Below the pieces are notes generated by a model that ran no database searches, was not told where the DNA came from, and was given only the letters and a program-made list of their open reading frames with translations. Below are positions 43,964 through 50,042 of a stretch of 50,042 nt of DNA, piece after piece. The stretch spans positions 1 through 50,042 of the forward strand of contig JAKLET010000029.1 of assembly GCA_022711595.1 (NCBI GenBank), in the 5' to 3' direction. The position numbers and the translations under genes are program-made. Numbering within the stretch: the first letter of the stretch is position 1; every line of letters starts with the position of its first letter. This DNA is from Deltaproteobacteria bacterium (GTDB lineage: Bacteria > Desulfobacterota > Syntrophorhabdia > Syntrophorhabdales > Syntrophorhabdaceae).

Positions 43964-44085
43964 TTAGAACTGTCCAACCAATGGAAATTGTTATAAAAGA
44001 ATGGCCACCGGTTTTTAGTGGGGTGACCGGTGGCCTGAATTATTAGGACAGCCCTGGTGGAAATGAATGTTCAGGACTGTGACCA
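43964..44085. other. Structured non-coding segment with strong hairpin and repeated flanks
   Basis: This is the left part of the roughly 690-bp gap between cheV and the secreted protein gene. A perfect 10-bp stem, GGCCACCGGT (44003-44012) / ACCGGTGGCC (44026-44035), sits inside an outer pair, CTGTCC (43970-43975) / GGACAG (44046-44051). The flanks share ATTAG-n-AC-n-G-n-CC...GGAAAT at 43964 and 44043. No T tract follows. It may be an RNA element or the remnant of a small mobile element; no protein is encoded. Confidence 0.4.
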
Positions 44086-44233
44086 ATATAACGCTTTTTA
44101 AAGGCAAAATAAATGATATTTGTCACAAATATGAAAAAACCATGCTGACATCTATTACATAAGTGTATCAGGATGGAGCCGCATATATCGTAAAGCACAA
44201 GGTGCGAAGCATGGAGAGGAAGACATTAAAAAA

Positions 44234-44322
44234 GCCACCGGAGAACAGTCGGGGGGGATTGAATCCGGTGGCGGTAGGGTGCTGCAGGCGGTTTTTCGAC
44301 TGCAAGCAGCACGTTTTAATTA
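44234..44322 (+). ncRNA. Candidate small structured RNA with terminator
   Basis: Two successive hairpins: GCCACCGG (44234-44241) / CCGGTGGC (44265-44272), and GTGCTGC (44279-44285) / GCAGCAC (44306-44312) followed by GTTTTAATT, terminator-like. The first stem has the same sequence as the core of the hairpin at 44003-44035. No match to a riboswitch class I can recall. The promoter is unclear. The rest of the gap (44323-44514) shows nothing definite. Confidence 0.35.
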
Positions 44323-44527
44323 TAGCATTGAAGCTTGCAAGGTCAAGGATTATCGTTAAAAACACAGGTGATGCCATTACATGGAACATCGCCGCGCTGC
44401 ATGCGGCATCCGAATCTCCTTGACACCTCGCCTGACCATCCATATAATTTTTCTGCTTTTTTATTAAAGACAGGAAATGTTGCACTGTCATTCGGTCAAC
44501 GGGTCCTTATACAGAAGGAGGATGATA

Positions 44528-45787
44528 ATGAAGATGTCGGGAAAGAGTACAAATGCTATTGCCGCAAGAGTTTTTCTTGTGTTTTGCGCGGCCGTCCTCA
44601 TTATGAGCGTCGGCAGTGTTTTTGCCCAGGAAAGGGGATCGAAAACACCTGTAACAAGATACTGGATGAGCGTTTCCACAGAGAAGAGCGGTTTTCCGGG
44701 AATGCCCGCAGGGATGCCTGGTATGGGGGGAATGTTTGGCGGGGGAGGCGGAGATTCAGGAAAAAGGCTCCTTCTCCAGGTAAACTCACCGAAGCCCACT
44801 CCGGCTGACCCGAACGCGACACATGACATTCCGCCGGGACAGAACATGGGCCCGACCCTGCCTCTCGTTACACCGGAAAGGGAACGAGCAGAACGCGGTG
44901 AACCCGGACAGCGGCCGGATAAGTTTGAAAAACCCAAGATGCGCATGGTGATTTACTGGGGATGCTCCGAGACGGTGAAACCTGGCCAGCCCTTTGTTAT
45001 TGATACAGATAAAATGAGCTCTGCTGACTTCGGAAGGGTGTTCCAGGGAAGACCGATCTCCATGCAGCACCCTCCTTCACCACGTCAGGGCTGGTCCTAT
45101 GCGGATTGGCCGAACAAGAAGGATGGAAAGAAGGTGCCTCAGGACAGTTCTCTTATTGGAAGCCATTTTGTCCACGGTAATTACCTTCCCGACATCCGTT
45201 TCTCTATAGACAGCGGTCATGATTTTATGGCGCCCGTTGAGTTTACTTCCACAAAAGGTTCGCCAGCCGAAAGCTTCTATTTCCAGTGGAATTCCATCCC
45301 CACGGCGACGGGTTATTTCGCGACCGCCATGGGACACGACCAGAAAACGGGCACCATGATCATCTGGAGTTCCAGCGAGGTCCGCGAGGCCGGTTATTCA
45401 CTGATGAATTTTCTTTCTGACGAAGATGTGCGCAGACTGATCAGGGACAAAGTGGTCATGCCTCCGTCTGTAACGCAATGCGTGGTTCCAGCGGGCATCT
45501 TCAAGGATGCCCAGGGCGGTATGATCCAGTTCATTGCTTACGGCGATGAACTCAATATAGCCTATCCGCCAAGACCCAAAGAACCCATCTGGACAGTAAA
45601 GGTAAGGCGCAAATCAACCTCCATGCTGCCCCTTATGGCAATGGAGGATATGCCTTCAGGTAAAGGCAGGCGCGACAGGGGGAGGACGAGAGACAGGGAT
45701 GATGCACCCCAGCCTCAGCCGAGGGAGGAAGAAAGACCTGAAGGCGTAACCCCCGGGAAAATATTCAAAGGGATATTCGGACTGTAA
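44528..45787 (+). CDS. Secreted protein of unknown function, Met/Gly-rich and Pro/Arg-rich segments
   Basis: 419 residues from ATG 44528, the ATG best spaced (6 nt) after AAGGAGG; ATGs at 44522 and 44534 are alternatives. Signal peptide to about residue 32 (VFLVFCAAVLIMSVGSVFA-QE). A low-complexity GFPGMPAGMPGMGGMFGG segment at about 54-72 is followed by a soluble domain with YWGCSETVKPGQP, GWSYADWPN, and STKGSPAESFYFQWNSIPTATGYFATAMG. The C-terminal tail is Arg/Asp/Pro-rich (GRRDRGRTRDRDDAPQPQP). I do not recognise the family. Probably periplasmic or extracellular. It stands alone between a structured gap and a strong terminator. Confidence 0.8.
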   Translation: MKMSGKSTNAIAARVFLVFCAAVLIMSVGSVFAQERGSKTPVTRYWMSVSTEKSGFPGMPAGMPGMGGMFGGGGGDSGKRLLLQVNSPKPTPADPNATHDIPPGQNMGPTLPLVTPERERAERGEPGQRPDKFEKPKMRMVIYWGCSETVKPGQPFVIDTDKMSSADFGRVFQGRPISMQHPPSPRQGWSYADWPNKKDGKKVPQDSSLIGSHFVHGNYLPDIRFSIDSGHDFMAPVEFTSTKGSPAESFYFQWNSIPTATGYFATAMGHDQKTGTMIIWSSSEVREAGYSLMNFLSDEDVRRLIRDKVVMPPSVTQCVVPAGIFKDAQGGMIQFIAYGDELNIAYPPRPKEPIWTVKVRRKSTSMLPLMAMEDMPSGKGRRDRGRTRDRDDAPQPQPREEERPEGVTPGKIFKGIFGL

Positions 45788-45820
45788 GAGACAACCTCAA
45801 CTGTTTAAAAAATATAAAAA

Positions 45821-45852
45821 AAGACCGCCTGGACGAACCAGGCGGTCTTTTT
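45821..45852. terminator. Strong terminator after the secreted protein gene
   Basis: GACCGCCTGG-acgaa-CCAGGCGGTC with TTTTT after and an A-rich run before, so it can work on both strands. The main use is for the plus-strand gene. Confidence 0.92.
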
Positions 45853-45934
45853 AATACCTGTTTTCTATTGAATATCAGTATAGATTCAGGGAAAATATAA
45901 AATTAGGATAATGCGATAAAAAGACAGGGGCGGC

Positions 45935-47917
45935 ATGGAACCGGAGATCAAGCACAGTTTCGGGATCCTGAAAAAGCAGGGCGACAGCAGATGTGCCGAA
46001 GAGGCGCTGAAAGAAGCAGTCTCTCATCTTCAGTTGATCTTTCAGAACATGATCAACGCTTTTGTTGTGTTTGAATCAGTATTTGATGATCAAAACCGGT
46101 ACGTCAGTTTTCGTTTCGGGTATTTCAACGAAGCCTACTCGAAGATAGCAAAACTGGAACTCGACGATGTCCTTGGCAGGGATGTTTTCGAGGTCTGGCC
46201 CGGGACGGAAAAATCCTGGCTCGATGTTTATCGTGATGTGGCCCTGACGGGGCGGCCGAAGACCTTCGACATGTATCATGAGCCCACGAAGGGATTGTAT
46301 CACTGCAATGCCTACCGGCCCGGGGATGCGCCCGACTACGTTTGTGTTATCTTTGAAGATATCACTGAACGCGACCGGGACGCAAAGACCCTGAGAGAGA
46401 GCGAAGAAAAATACAGGGCATTGATCGAAACGACCGACACAGGATATGCGATATGCGACGCAGATGGGAATGTGCTTGACGGAAATGCGGAATATGTCCG
46501 TTTGACAGGCCATAAGGACCTGGATGAAATACGCGGCAAAAATATACTGGAATGGACCGCCAGGCACGACATCAAGAAAAACTCCCTTGGATTTGCGTCA
46601 TGTGTTGAAAAGGGTTTTATAAGAGACCTGAACATTGATTACATAGATGAGGAAGGCAGGGCGACCCCGATAGAGATCAATGCCACGCTCATCGAAACCA
46701 GTTCGGGGCCGCAAATCCTGACCCTGTGCCGCGACATTACAGAGCGAAAAAAAGCGGAAGAAGAAAAAGAAAAGCTTCGGGCCCAGTTGAACCAGGCGAA
46801 CAAGATGGAGGCCATAGGAACTCTCGCAGGCGGCATTGCCCATGATTTCAACAATCTTCTTACCAGCCTTATGGGATATACTTCCCTGATACAACTGAAA
46901 ATGGACAGGAACAACCCGTTGCAGCAATATGTGCAGCAGGTCCTTTCTGCATCCCAGAAGGCGGCCGATCTCATCCGCAGCCTTCTGGCCTTCAGCAGAC
47001 AGCAGCTCGTGACCCTCAATCCTCTCGATATGAATAAAACGATAAGCACCACGAAACAATTGCTTAAAAGGCTTCTGACCGAAGATATCGAATTGCGCAC
47101 ATCCCTCAAACGGGGTGATGCCGTTGTAATGGCCGACAGGTCGCAAATGGACCAGATCCTTTTCAATCTTGCGACCAATGCAAGGGACGCCATGCCGAAA
47201 GGGGGATTGCTTTTCATTGAAACAGACATCGTTTCAATAGATGAGGGCTTCAGGGAAGCTCACGGATTCGGAAAGAAAGGAAGATACGTATTGATCACTG
47301 TTTCAGACACGGGAGAAGGGATGGATCAGACCACCCTGGAAAAGATCTTCGATCCTTTTTTTACGACAAAAGAGATTGGAAAAGGTACAGGACTGGGTTT
47401 GGCTACCGTTTACGGGATAGTCAAGCAGCACAACGGCTACATCACCGTCTGCAGCGAACCTGGCCGCGGGACAATATTCCGTATCTATCTTCCCGCCATA
47501 GGGGCAAAGGCCGTCGATGAAAAGGATAGGGCAGCAACTTCTGTAATTACGGGAAATGAAACGATCCTTGTAGCGGAGGACGATGAAGATGTGAGGCATT
47601 TTATGATGGAAACACTAAAGCAGCACGGCTATAAGACCGTAGAGGCCGTCGACGGCGAAGATGCCGTAGAAAAATTCAAAAAACACAAGGGAATTGACCT
47701 TATAATCGCTGACTCCGTGATGCCGAAGAAGAACGGGCGAGAGGTCTATGAAGAGATACACAATATAAATCCCAGTACCAGGGTGCTTTTTATCAGCGGG
47801 TACACAAAAGATATTGTCCTAGACAGGGGAATAGGAGATGGGGAGTTTGATTTTGTGGCAAAACCATTATCACTGGACACACTGCTTCATAAGGTCCGCG
47901 AGGTTCTTGACAGATAG
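45935..47917 (+). CDS. Hybrid sensor histidine kinase: PAS-PAS-HisKA-HATPase-receiver
   Basis: 660 residues without membrane segments, so a soluble cytoplasmic sensor. PAS domains at about 25-145 and 155-275 (each ending in an EDITER or RDITER motif), a short coiled coil, then HisKA with His303 in GGIAHDFNNLL. The ATPase has NLATNARDAMPKGG (N box), VSDTGEGM (G1), FDPFFTTK (F box) and GTGLGLATVYG (G2). The C-terminal receiver (about 545-660) has AEDDEDV, phosphoacceptor Asp593 in IADSVMPKKNG and the Lys in FVAKPLS. The signal is unknown and no separate response regulator is adjacent; a HPt or external regulator would be elsewhere. Confidence 0.94.
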   Translation: MEPEIKHSFGILKKQGDSRCAEEALKEAVSHLQLIFQNMINAFVVFESVFDDQNRYVSFRFGYFNEAYSKIAKLELDDVLGRDVFEVWPGTEKSWLDVYRDVALTGRPKTFDMYHEPTKGLYHCNAYRPGDAPDYVCVIFEDITERDRDAKTLRESEEKYRALIETTDTGYAICDADGNVLDGNAEYVRLTGHKDLDEIRGKNILEWTARHDIKKNSLGFASCVEKGFIRDLNIDYIDEEGRATPIEINATLIETSSGPQILTLCRDITERKKAEEEKEKLRAQLNQANKMEAIGTLAGGIAHDFNNLLTSLMGYTSLIQLKMDRNNPLQQYVQQVLSASQKAADLIRSLLAFSRQQLVTLNPLDMNKTISTTKQLLKRLLTEDIELRTSLKRGDAVVMADRSQMDQILFNLATNARDAMPKGGLLFIETDIVSIDEGFREAHGFGKKGRYVLITVSDTGEGMDQTTLEKIFDPFFTTKEIGKGTGLGLATVYGIVKQHNGYITVCSEPGRGTIFRIYLPAIGAKAVDEKDRAATSVITGNETILVAEDDEDVRHFMMETLKQHGYKTVEAVDGEDAVEKFKKHKGIDLIIADSVMPKKNGREVYEEIHNINPSTRVLFISGYTKDIVLDRGIGDGEFDFVAKPLSLDTLLHKVREVLDR

Positions 47918-47947
47918 ATGCCTTCAGGAGGGATCAACCTAATCTAA

Positions 47948-47976
47948 TTGAAAAATATCAAAAAACCTGATACATA
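47948..47976 (+). promoter_or_regulatory. Possible promoter upstream of prfC
   Basis: TTGAAA (47948-47953), 17 bp, TACATA (47971-47976) in an A/T-rich 276-bp spacer. It would give a leader of about 210 nt that includes a 32-codon frame starting at 47979 without a Shine-Dalgarno; a later promoter is also possible. Confidence 0.42.
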
Positions 47977-48193
47977 ATATGGCCATGCAGAAACATGATC
48001 ATGTTCCAACCGGACAATACGGCCGCATATATGCAATGCGTATATTAAAAAGGCCTTTTTTTCTTACACCACCTTAATAAAAATCAGCCATCAAAAACTA
48101 AGGTTGTAATATCCGGGTGCCGGTTTTCTGCTTTTATATTGCAGTTTGTTTTTTTTGAAACGTTTATTTTGTTAAATCAACGAGAGGCATAAT

Positions 48194-49807
48194 ATGGAAA
48201 GCGCAGTTGATATATCACCAAAGAACCGATCCAATCATGCACAGATAGAGCGTCGCCGCACCTTCGGCATTATCAGCCACCCTGATGCGGGCAAAACTAC
48301 CCTTACAGAAAAACTGCTGCTCTTTGGAGGAGCTATCCAGATGGCCGGATCGGTCAAGGCGCGCAAGACCGGCCTCCATACTATCAGCGACTGGATGGCC
48401 ATCGAGAAAGAACGAGGCATTTCGGTCACCAGTTCAGTGATGAAGTTCAATTACAGGGATTACGAGATCAATCTGCTCGATACACCGGGCCACCAGGATT
48501 TCTCCGAAGACACCTATCGGGTGCTGACTGCCGTTGACAGCGCGGTAATGGTCATCGACAGCGTCAAGGGGGTCGAACCGCAAACGCGCAAATTGATGGA
48601 GGTTTGCCGGATGCGCAACACCCCGATCCTGACCTTCATCAACAAGCTCGATCGTGAAGGTATGCCGCCTTTGGATATCCTTGCCGATATCGAAGAAACC
48701 CTGCAGATCGAGTGCGCACCCATGTCGTGGCCCGTAGGTATGGGCAAGAGCTTCAAGGGTATTTATAATCTTTACCGAAAAGAAATGGCTTTATTTAAAC
48801 CAGGCCGGGATTACCCGGCCAATGACATGATCACCCTTCACGATGTCGGGGACCCGTTGCTTGATGAAATGTTAGGCAGTCAGGTCGATGAATTGCGGGA
48901 GAACGTGGCTTTACTGGAGGAGGCGGCAAGCCCCTTCAACCTGCGCGATTTTCTCAAGGGCAGCCAGACACCAGTCTTTTTCGGCAGTGCGGTCAACAAT
49001 TTCGGTGTTCGTGAATTGCTCGATACATTTGTGGAGATCGCCCCCGCTCCGTTGCCGCGACCAACCACTACACGAATGGTGTCGCCCGGTGAGGACGCCT
49101 TTTCAGGTTTTGTCTTCAAAATACAGGCCAATATGGATCCGGCGCACCGTGATCGTCTCGCCTTTATGCGCGTTTGTTCCGGTTGTTTCATTCGGGGTAT
49201 GCGGGTCCGTCATCATCGTATCGGCAAAGATGTACTCATTTCCAACCCGATCATATTCATGGCCCAGGAACGGGAGACTGTTGACAGGGCATGGCCGGGT
49301 GACATAATCGGCATTCACAACCATGGCACGATCAAGATAGGCGACACATTCTCCGAGAAAGAGCCTCTCAAATACATCGGTATTCCCAATTTTGCCCCGG
49401 AACATTTCCGTCGGGTACGATTGAAAACGGCATTGAAATCAAAGCAACTCCAAAAAGGTTTGGTACAGCTTGCAGAAGAGGGGGCGGTGCAGTTGTTCCG
49501 GCCAGTCATGGAAAGCGCTTTTATCCTTGGAGCGGTGGGTATTCTACAATTCGATGTGGTGATTGCCAGGCTTAAGGCCGAGTATGGCGTCGATGCTGCT
49601 TACGAAACGGTTGGTTACGTTGCTGCCCGCTGGGTAGGCAGCGATGATAAGAAACGGCTGGCCGATTTTGAAAAGATGAATCGGACCAACCTTGCCCTTG
49701 ATCTGGATGGCAATCTGACATATCTTGCAGCCAGCGAATTCCGGCTCGAACGTGTGGTTAAAGAGTGGCCGGAGATCACTTTTATGAGAACCCGTGAACA
49801 TGACTGA
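48194..49807 (+). CDS. prfC: Peptide chain release factor 3
   Basis: 537 residues, the normal RF3 length. G1 SHPDAGKTT at 28-36, the switch [14 protein letters not shown]3 [11 protein letters not shown]4 FINKLDREG, and the RF3-specific C-terminal half ([20 protein letters not shown]). This translational GTPase removes RF1 and RF2 from ribosomes after termination. Shine-Dalgarno GAGAGG before the ATG. It is preceded by an unusually A/T-rich spacer and no gene-end array follows it. RF3 is patchily distributed in bacteria, so horizontal acquisition is possible but not shown. Confidence 0.96.
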   Translation: MESAVDISPKNRSNHAQIERRRTFGIISHPDAGKTTLTEKLLLFGGAIQMAGSVKARKTGLHTISDWMAIEKERGISVTSSVMKFNYRDYEINLLDTPGHQDFSEDTYRVLTAVDSAVMVIDSVKGVEPQTRKLMEVCRMRNTPILTFINKLDREGMPPLDILADIEETLQIECAPMSWPVGMGKSFKGIYNLYRKEMALFKPGRDYPANDMITLHDVGDPLLDEMLGSQVDELRENVALLEEAASPFNLRDFLKGSQTPVFFGSAVNNFGVRELLDTFVEIAPAPLPRPTTTRMVSPGEDAFSGFVFKIQANMDPAHRDRLAFMRVCSGCFIRGMRVRHHRIGKDVLISNPIIFMAQERETVDRAWPGDIIGIHNHGTIKIGDTFSEKEPLKYIGIPNFAPEHFRRVRLKTALKSKQLQKGLVQLAEEGAVQLFRPVMESAFILGAVGILQFDVVIARLKAEYGVDAAYETVGYVAARWVGSDDKKRLADFEKMNRTNLALDLDGNLTYLAASEFRLERVVKEWPEITFMRTREHD

Positions 49808-50012
49808 TCTCCTGCAGGCCGCACGTTGTTGATTACCTCAAATACAGGTCAATCCGGTACTGAAAAAAAACTTGCTTTCAAGAAGAGACAAAGCAACGAA
49901 GAAAAGCTATGCCGGGATAACGTAAAATATTTTTCGCACAATTGAGCCATGGCAACCTCGAATCTGGTAATGTAAAGCACCACCAAAACAAAACCAGAAG
50001 GAGGAGAATACC

Positions 50013-50042
50013 ATGGCTCAGAGACAGTCTACCACAAACGGG
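50013..50042 (+). CDS. Start of a further gene, cut by the window end
   Basis: ATG at 50013 with AAGGAGGAG 7 nt upstream; ten codons, MAQRQSTTNG, are visible with no stop. The Shine-Dalgarno is among the best in the window, suggesting strong expression. The product cannot be identified from ten residues. The 205-bp spacer after prfC shows no clear promoter or terminator. Confidence 0.6.
   Translation, partial: MAQRQSTTNG

Noticed and set aside
44160-44275. Known riboswitch (c-di-GMP-I, glycine, cobalamin) in the structured gap
   Set aside because: I compared the remembered consensus motifs and none of their fixed sequence blocks is present.
44163-44491. Open frames on both strands in the cheV-secreted protein gap (86 and 107 codons)
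   Set aside because: No family resemblance, no Shine-Dalgarno, and they run across strong RNA hairpins; treated as non-coding.
47979-48077. 32-codon upstream frame before prfC as a leader peptide
   Set aside because: No Shine-Dalgarno and no attenuator-like structure that depends on it.

Overview
The window looks like a bacterial chromosome segment of roughly 50% G+C, almost entirely core and metabolic genes plus one partial accessory gene at the left edge. The gene content points to a strict anaerobe, most likely Desulfobacterota (a Syntrophorhabdus- or Syntrophales-like organism is my best guess, by inference only). The signs are a flavodiiron protein with rubrerythrin, several clostridial-type ferredoxin modules, an acyl-CoA dehydrogenase, a FeoA-FeoB fusion, an Old-Yellow-Enzyme/ferredoxin pair, CheV and alanine dehydrogenase. 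No rRNA, CRISPR array or intact insertion sequence is visible.

Layout. 1-1028: 3' part of a HerA-like ATPase. 1.4-4.8 kb: non-phosphorylating NADP-GAPDH (gapN) convergent with alanine dehydrogenase and a small DUF6125-like protein. 4.9-10.8 kb: UMF1-type MFS transporter, gpsA-gyrA (on -), coiled-coil lipoprotein, truA. 11-16.7 kb: RlmL-like methyltransferase, MscL with a zinc ribbon, CorA, DUF362 ferredoxin, acyl-CoA dehydrogenase, GYD protein. 16.8-20.8 kb: CtpA-type protease and an oxygen-defence cluster (flavodiiron protein, rubrerythrin, flavoprotein). 20.9-29.8 kb: FeoAB, then a TetR-controlled RND efflux operon (tetR, tolC-like, MFP, RND pump, PII-like protein). 29.9-36.9 kb: metallophosphoesterase, a 1409-residue PPDK-like protein of unknown acceptor, GAPDH. 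37.1-40.5 kb: tRNA-Arg(CCU), small exported protein, glycogen phosphorylase. 40.6-43.8 kb: enoate-reductase-like flavoenzyme plus ferredoxin behind an FNR-like palindrome, then CheV. 43.9-50 kb: a structured non-coding region, a secreted protein of unknown function, a hybrid histidine kinase, prfC, and the first codons of another gene.

How the genes fit together. Glycogen phosphorylase, GAPDH, GapN and the dikinase-like protein all touch carbohydrate/triose/PEP metabolism. The flavodiiron protein, rubrerythrin and flavoprotein would scavenge O2 and peroxide. The efflux operon is compact, with 4-nt overlaps, and starts with its own repressor, whose start codon sits in a pair of matching palindromes.

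Most unusual signal. About ten intergenic spacers carry degenerate tandem arrays of a GTTT(g/c/a)A-type core repeated every 9 bp (sometimes 8). They often run forward and then in reverse complement, so the transcript could fold into a long hairpin. In this window all of them lie directly downstream of gene 3' ends and none lies in a divergent (promoter) spacer. One 9-bp-period segment also lies inside the coding region of a small exported protein. This family is not explained by any gene or by ordinary terminators.
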